Positions 5,726 through 7,223 of a stretch of DNA of 7,223 nucleotides are shown piece after piece. A program made the translations under genes and the position numbers. The number at the start of each line of letters is the position of its first letter. Positions within the stretch are counted from its first letter, which is position 1. The notes beneath the pieces are model-generated. The model made no database searches. It was given only the letters and a program-made list of their open reading frames with translations, and was not told the DNA's origin. Source of the stretch: Cardiobacteriales bacterium (lineage in GTDB: Bacteria; Pseudomonadota; Gammaproteobacteria; Cardiobacteriales; Wohlfahrtiimonadaceae); the NCBI GenBank assembly GCA_030150565.1, contig JASLFR010000113.1:1-7223 (forward strand), given 5' to 3'.

Positions 5726-5740
5726 AAGTGGCACCCACTT
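5726..5740. repeat. Second dyad adjacent to the palindrome
   Basis: AAGTGG and CCACTT flank a 3-base centre. The dyad begins only one base after the preceding palindrome ends. The two elements differ in sequence, so they are not copies of a single site. No U-tract follows on either strand. Confidence 0.35.
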
Positions 5741-5807
5741 AAAAGAGAATCATTTTTAGAGAAAAAGGGAAAGAATGAACTAAATTCAAGCAAACGATAA
5801 AATAAAT

Positions 5808-5835
5808 GTGACAAAGAAAAATTCTTTTGTATAAT
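5808..5835 (+). promoter_or_regulatory. Sigma-70 promoter of the tRNA-Asp gene
   Basis: GTGACA (5808-5813, five of six matches to TTGACA) and a perfect TATAAT (5830-5835) are 16 bases apart. Transcription should start near 5842, giving a leader of about 26 bases that RNase P would remove before the mature tRNA. Confidence 0.75.
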
Positions 5836-5867
5836 ACGAATCCTTAGTTGGAAACAGCAAAGATCAC

Positions 5868-5944
5868 GGAGCGGTAGTTCAGCTGGTTAGAATACCTGCC
5901 TGTCACGCAGGGGGTCGCGGGTTCGAATCCCGTCCGTTCCGCCA
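5868..5944 (+). tRNA. tRNA-Asp (anticodon GUC)
   Basis: This 77-base tRNA has the encoded 3' CCA (5942-5944). The acceptor arms are GGAGCGG (5868-5874) and CCGTTCC. The anticodon stem CCTGC/GCAGG (5895-5899 and 5907-5911) encloses the loop CTGTCAC, with GTC at 5902-5904. The T-arm carries GGTTCGAATCC. It differs from E. coli tRNA-Asp at only a few positions, in the D-loop and T-loop. It is a single gene with its own promoter and terminator, and no integrase lies nearby. Confidence 0.98.
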
Positions 5945-5952
5945 CTATTAAG

Positions 5953-5982
5953 AAGCCTTGATCGATTGATCAAGGCTTTTTT
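5953..5982 (+). terminator. Strong intrinsic terminator of tRNA-Asp
   Basis: Perfect 11-base arms (AAGCCTTGATC at 5953-5963 and GATCAAGGCTT at 5968-5978) with a GATT loop are followed by six T (5977-5982). It starts 9 bases after the tRNA CCA end, so the downstream exporter gene needs its own promoter or read-through. Confidence 0.95.
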
Positions 5983-6025
5983 CATTCTCTAATAGATTAA
6001 ACTTAGCAAAGGCAATCGACTCATC

Positions 6026-6709
6026 ATGGGGCAAAGTTTAGGAATTCTCGATCTTTCACAATTTATTGTTGCTGCAATCTTCATTATTCTTATTCCAGGC
6101 CCAAACTCTATCTACGTCTTAAAAACAGGTATTAGAAATGGAGTTATAGCGGGGTACCGTGCAACTTTAGGAATCTTAATTGGGGATGGTCTAATTATGT
6201 TCACCGTCTACCTTGGTGTTGCGGCTCTAATCAATCGTTCCCCTCTCCTCTTTACGCTTCTAAGAGTCTTTAGCGCCACATTTCTGCTCTACCTCTCCTC
6301 GATGATTCTGCTCAATCTCTATCGTGAATGGATAAAAAGAGCATCCGCCACCAATCAAAAAGAGCTTGATATCTCCCTAGATACGTCCCACAGAACCCCC
6401 AAATCGGAAAAGAGAGAGCGCTACTTTCATAGAGCATTCCTGCTAAGCATCACCAATCCAAAAGGATTACTCTTTTTCCTCGCCTTCTTCTCTCAATTTA
6501 TCGATCCAACCTACACCCCAACCTATCTCCCCTTTCTCATTCTCGCCCTTATTCTCTCCACTATTAGCTTTATCTACCTCTCTAGCCTAATCTTCATTGG
6601 ACAAAAACTTCTCAATCTCGTCTTACGCTTCCCCATACTTGGTTTTATCGGCAATTTAATTGTGGCCTCCCTCTTTCTCTTCTTCGCCTTAAAGATTATC
6701 TTTGGTTAG
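6026..6709 (+). CDS. leuE: LysE-family amino-acid exporter, LeuE-like
   Basis: The 227-residue protein is strongly hydrophobic with about six membrane segments (about 10-30, 42-66, 73-97, 136-158, 166-192, 204-225). It follows E. coli LeuE (YeaS), an inner-membrane leucine exporter, across its length. Shared motifs include AIFIILIPGPNS (17-28) with VLK (31-33), GILIGD (49-54), MF (58-59), FLLYL (86-90), SITNPK (141-146) and QFID (157-160). The closest match is the LeuE branch of the LysE/RhtB superfamily, but the exported substrate is inferred. A hydrophilic loop at about 101-132 is some 15 residues longer than in LeuE. The ATG is the only reasonable start, since an in-frame stop lies at 5993-5995, yet its ribosome site is poor (AAAGG, 13 bases away). 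No clear promoter is visible between the tRNA terminator and the ATG. The GIY-YIG gene follows after 6 bases. Confidence 0.85.
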   Translation: MGQSLGILDLSQFIVAAIFIILIPGPNSIYVLKTGIRNGVIAGYRATLGILIGDGLIMFTVYLGVAALINRSPLLFTLLRVFSATFLLYLSSMILLNLYREWIKRASATNQKELDISLDTSHRTPKSEKRERYFHRAFLLSITNPKGLLFFLAFFSQFIDPTYTPTYLPFLILALILSTISFIYLSSLIFIGQKLLNLVLRFPILGFIGNLIVASLFLFFALKIIFG

Positions 6710-6715
6710 TGAGAT

Positions 6716-6991
6716 ATGACAAAAGAGAAAACCACCTTCTACACTTACATCATCGAATGCAGCGACAAGACCCTCTACACAGGTTTTACGACCAATTTAG
6801 AGAAGAGAATCAAAACTCATAATTTGAAAAGAGGGGCTAAATATACAAGAGGGAGAACCCCTGTTACCCTCCGATATAGCGAAACATTTACTACCAAAAG
6901 TGCTGCCCTAAAGAGAGAGTATGCGATTAAACAACTCTCCCGCACACAAAAACTTAAATTGATTGAGAAAAAGAGAGCCCCTCAAAAATGA
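6716..6991 (+). CDS. GIY-YIG nuclease-superfamily protein (UPF0213, YhbQ-like)
   Basis: This 91-residue single-domain protein belongs to the short GIY-YIG group that includes E. coli YhbQ. The first motif is degenerate (TYII, 10-13) and the second is YTG (21-23). They are followed by the conserved R31 and H35, and by E68 in REYAIKQL (67-74), which corresponds to the metal-binding glutamate of the fold, so the catalytic set looks intact. Homologues have been linked to DNA repair or DNA exonuclease activity, but the role of this one is not known. The start lies 6 bases after the exporter stop, with only a weak GTGAG site, so translation is probably coupled to the upstream gene. The final codons and the TGA stop lie inside the terminator hairpin that follows. 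Confidence 0.9.
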   Translation: MTKEKTTFYTYIIECSDKTLYTGFTTNLEKRIKTHNLKRGAKYTRGRTPVTLRYSETFTTKSAALKREYAIKQLSRTQKLKLIEKKRAPQK

Positions 6992-6999
6992 GGGGCTCT
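6974..6999. terminator. Bidirectional hairpin terminator overlapping the GIY-YIG stop codon
   Basis: Perfect 11-base arms (AGAGCCCCTCA at 6974-6984 and TGAGGGGCTCT at 6989-6999) surround a 4-base loop. On the plus strand only three T follow. On the minus strand the tail is CTCTTTTTCTC, which is better, so the hairpin probably ends the converging amidohydrolase transcript (stop at 7028) as well as the exporter operon. The GIY-YIG stop codon TGA (6989-6991) is the first triplet of the right arm. Confidence 0.85.
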
Positions 7000-7027
7000 T
7001 TAACCATATCTCTAAAACTCAGAAGGA

Positions 7028-7223
7028 TTAAACTCTGCTATACGCCTCTAATCCAAGCGCCATACGCCCATTACGAGTTGCAATATTAATTGCCTCTTCG
7101 AGGTCAGTATAACGACAACCTGTAATCAGTAACTTTAACTCTTCCCACATATCACCATCACTAAAGGGGAGCATATAGTCGGCGATATTATCTGTCCCTA
7201 CAGCTACAGGCACTCCAGCTTTT
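7028..7223 (-). CDS. Amidohydrolase-superfamily protein, cytosine deaminase-like (partial, 5' end outside window)
   Basis: Only the last 64-65 codons are visible; the frame enters from the right edge and ends with TAA at 7030-7028. The segment starts KAGVPVAVGTDNIADYM. GTDN is the strand-8 motif whose aspartate binds the catalytic metal and activates water in the amidohydrolase superfamily; the following LPFSDGDMWEEL resembles cytosine deaminase-type enzymes. Then comes INIATRNGRMALGL, the usual helix before the small C-terminal beta domain. In full-length relatives a stretch of the type YGIxxGxxADLVxL follows and the chain continues for tens of residues, whereas here the protein stops after EAYSRV, 53 residues past the GTDN aspartate. 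The frame shows no internal stop in this segment. It could be a naturally short variant or a C-terminally decayed gene. The GTG at 7211-7213 is an internal valine, not the start. Confidence 0.75.
   Translation of the reverse strand, partial: KAGVPVAVGTDNIADYMLPFSDGDMWEELKLLITGCRYTDLEEAINIATRNGRMALGLEAYSRV

Noticed and set aside
5720..5800. 26-codon basic ORF on the plus strand starting MPKWHPLKRE
   Set aside because: No Shine-Dalgarno sequence, it starts inside a palindrome, and it is too short to support without conservation data.
5868..5982. tRNA-Asp as an integration site for a mobile element
   Set aside because: No integrase, no repeated tRNA 3' end nearby, and the flanking genes look like normal chromosomal genes.

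Overview
The window looks like an ordinary chromosomal stretch of a gammaproteobacterium. GreA, CorA and the tRNA-Asp are close to their Escherichia coli counterparts, GrpE and a c5-type cytochrome fit the same group, and the DNA leans AT-rich. A small acidic protein resembles the PA3496/DUF3545 families of gammaproteobacteria. The genus cannot be fixed from sequence alone; a relative of Ignatzschineria or Wohlfahrtiimonas is only a guess. There is no integrase, transposase, CRISPR array or phage gene, so this is core genome and not an island.

Left half (1-3650), all transcribed leftward. In transcription order: a small acidic protein (3641-3429), grpE (3318-2752), a membrane-anchored c-type cytochrome with a long acidic tail (2583-1939), a VOC-fold glyoxalase I-like enzyme (1837-1415), greA (1381-905) and an AI-2E/PerM-family membrane protein cut by the left edge (881-1). 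The last three are spaced 23-33 bases apart and look like one operon. Hairpins separate grpE from the cytochrome gene (2697-2726) and the cytochrome gene from the VOC gene (1861-1890). grpE has an extended -10 promoter and possibly a heat-shock promoter.

Centre (3650-5640). A 252-base divergent gap leads rightward into corA (magnesium/cobalt channel). corA converges on an exported META-DUF4377 protein and the two share a hairpin terminator. The divergent gap holds a hairpin, a dyad and an unannotated 31-codon hydrophobic ORF whose Shine-Dalgarno sequence lies in the hairpin stem.

Right part (5640-7223). A single tRNA-Asp(GUC) gene has its own promoter and a strong intrinsic terminator. It is followed by a LeuE-like amino-acid exporter and a GIY-YIG (YhbQ/UPF0213-type) protein only 6 bases apart. 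A bidirectional terminator that contains the GIY-YIG stop codon separates this pair from a converging amidohydrolase gene cut by the right edge. The visible C-terminus of that amidohydrolase ends unusually early.

No new multi-gene system is evident. The points most worth a second look are the small hydrophobic ORF, the early-ending amidohydrolase, the competing hairpins downstream of grpE, and the paired dyads between the META gene and the tRNA.
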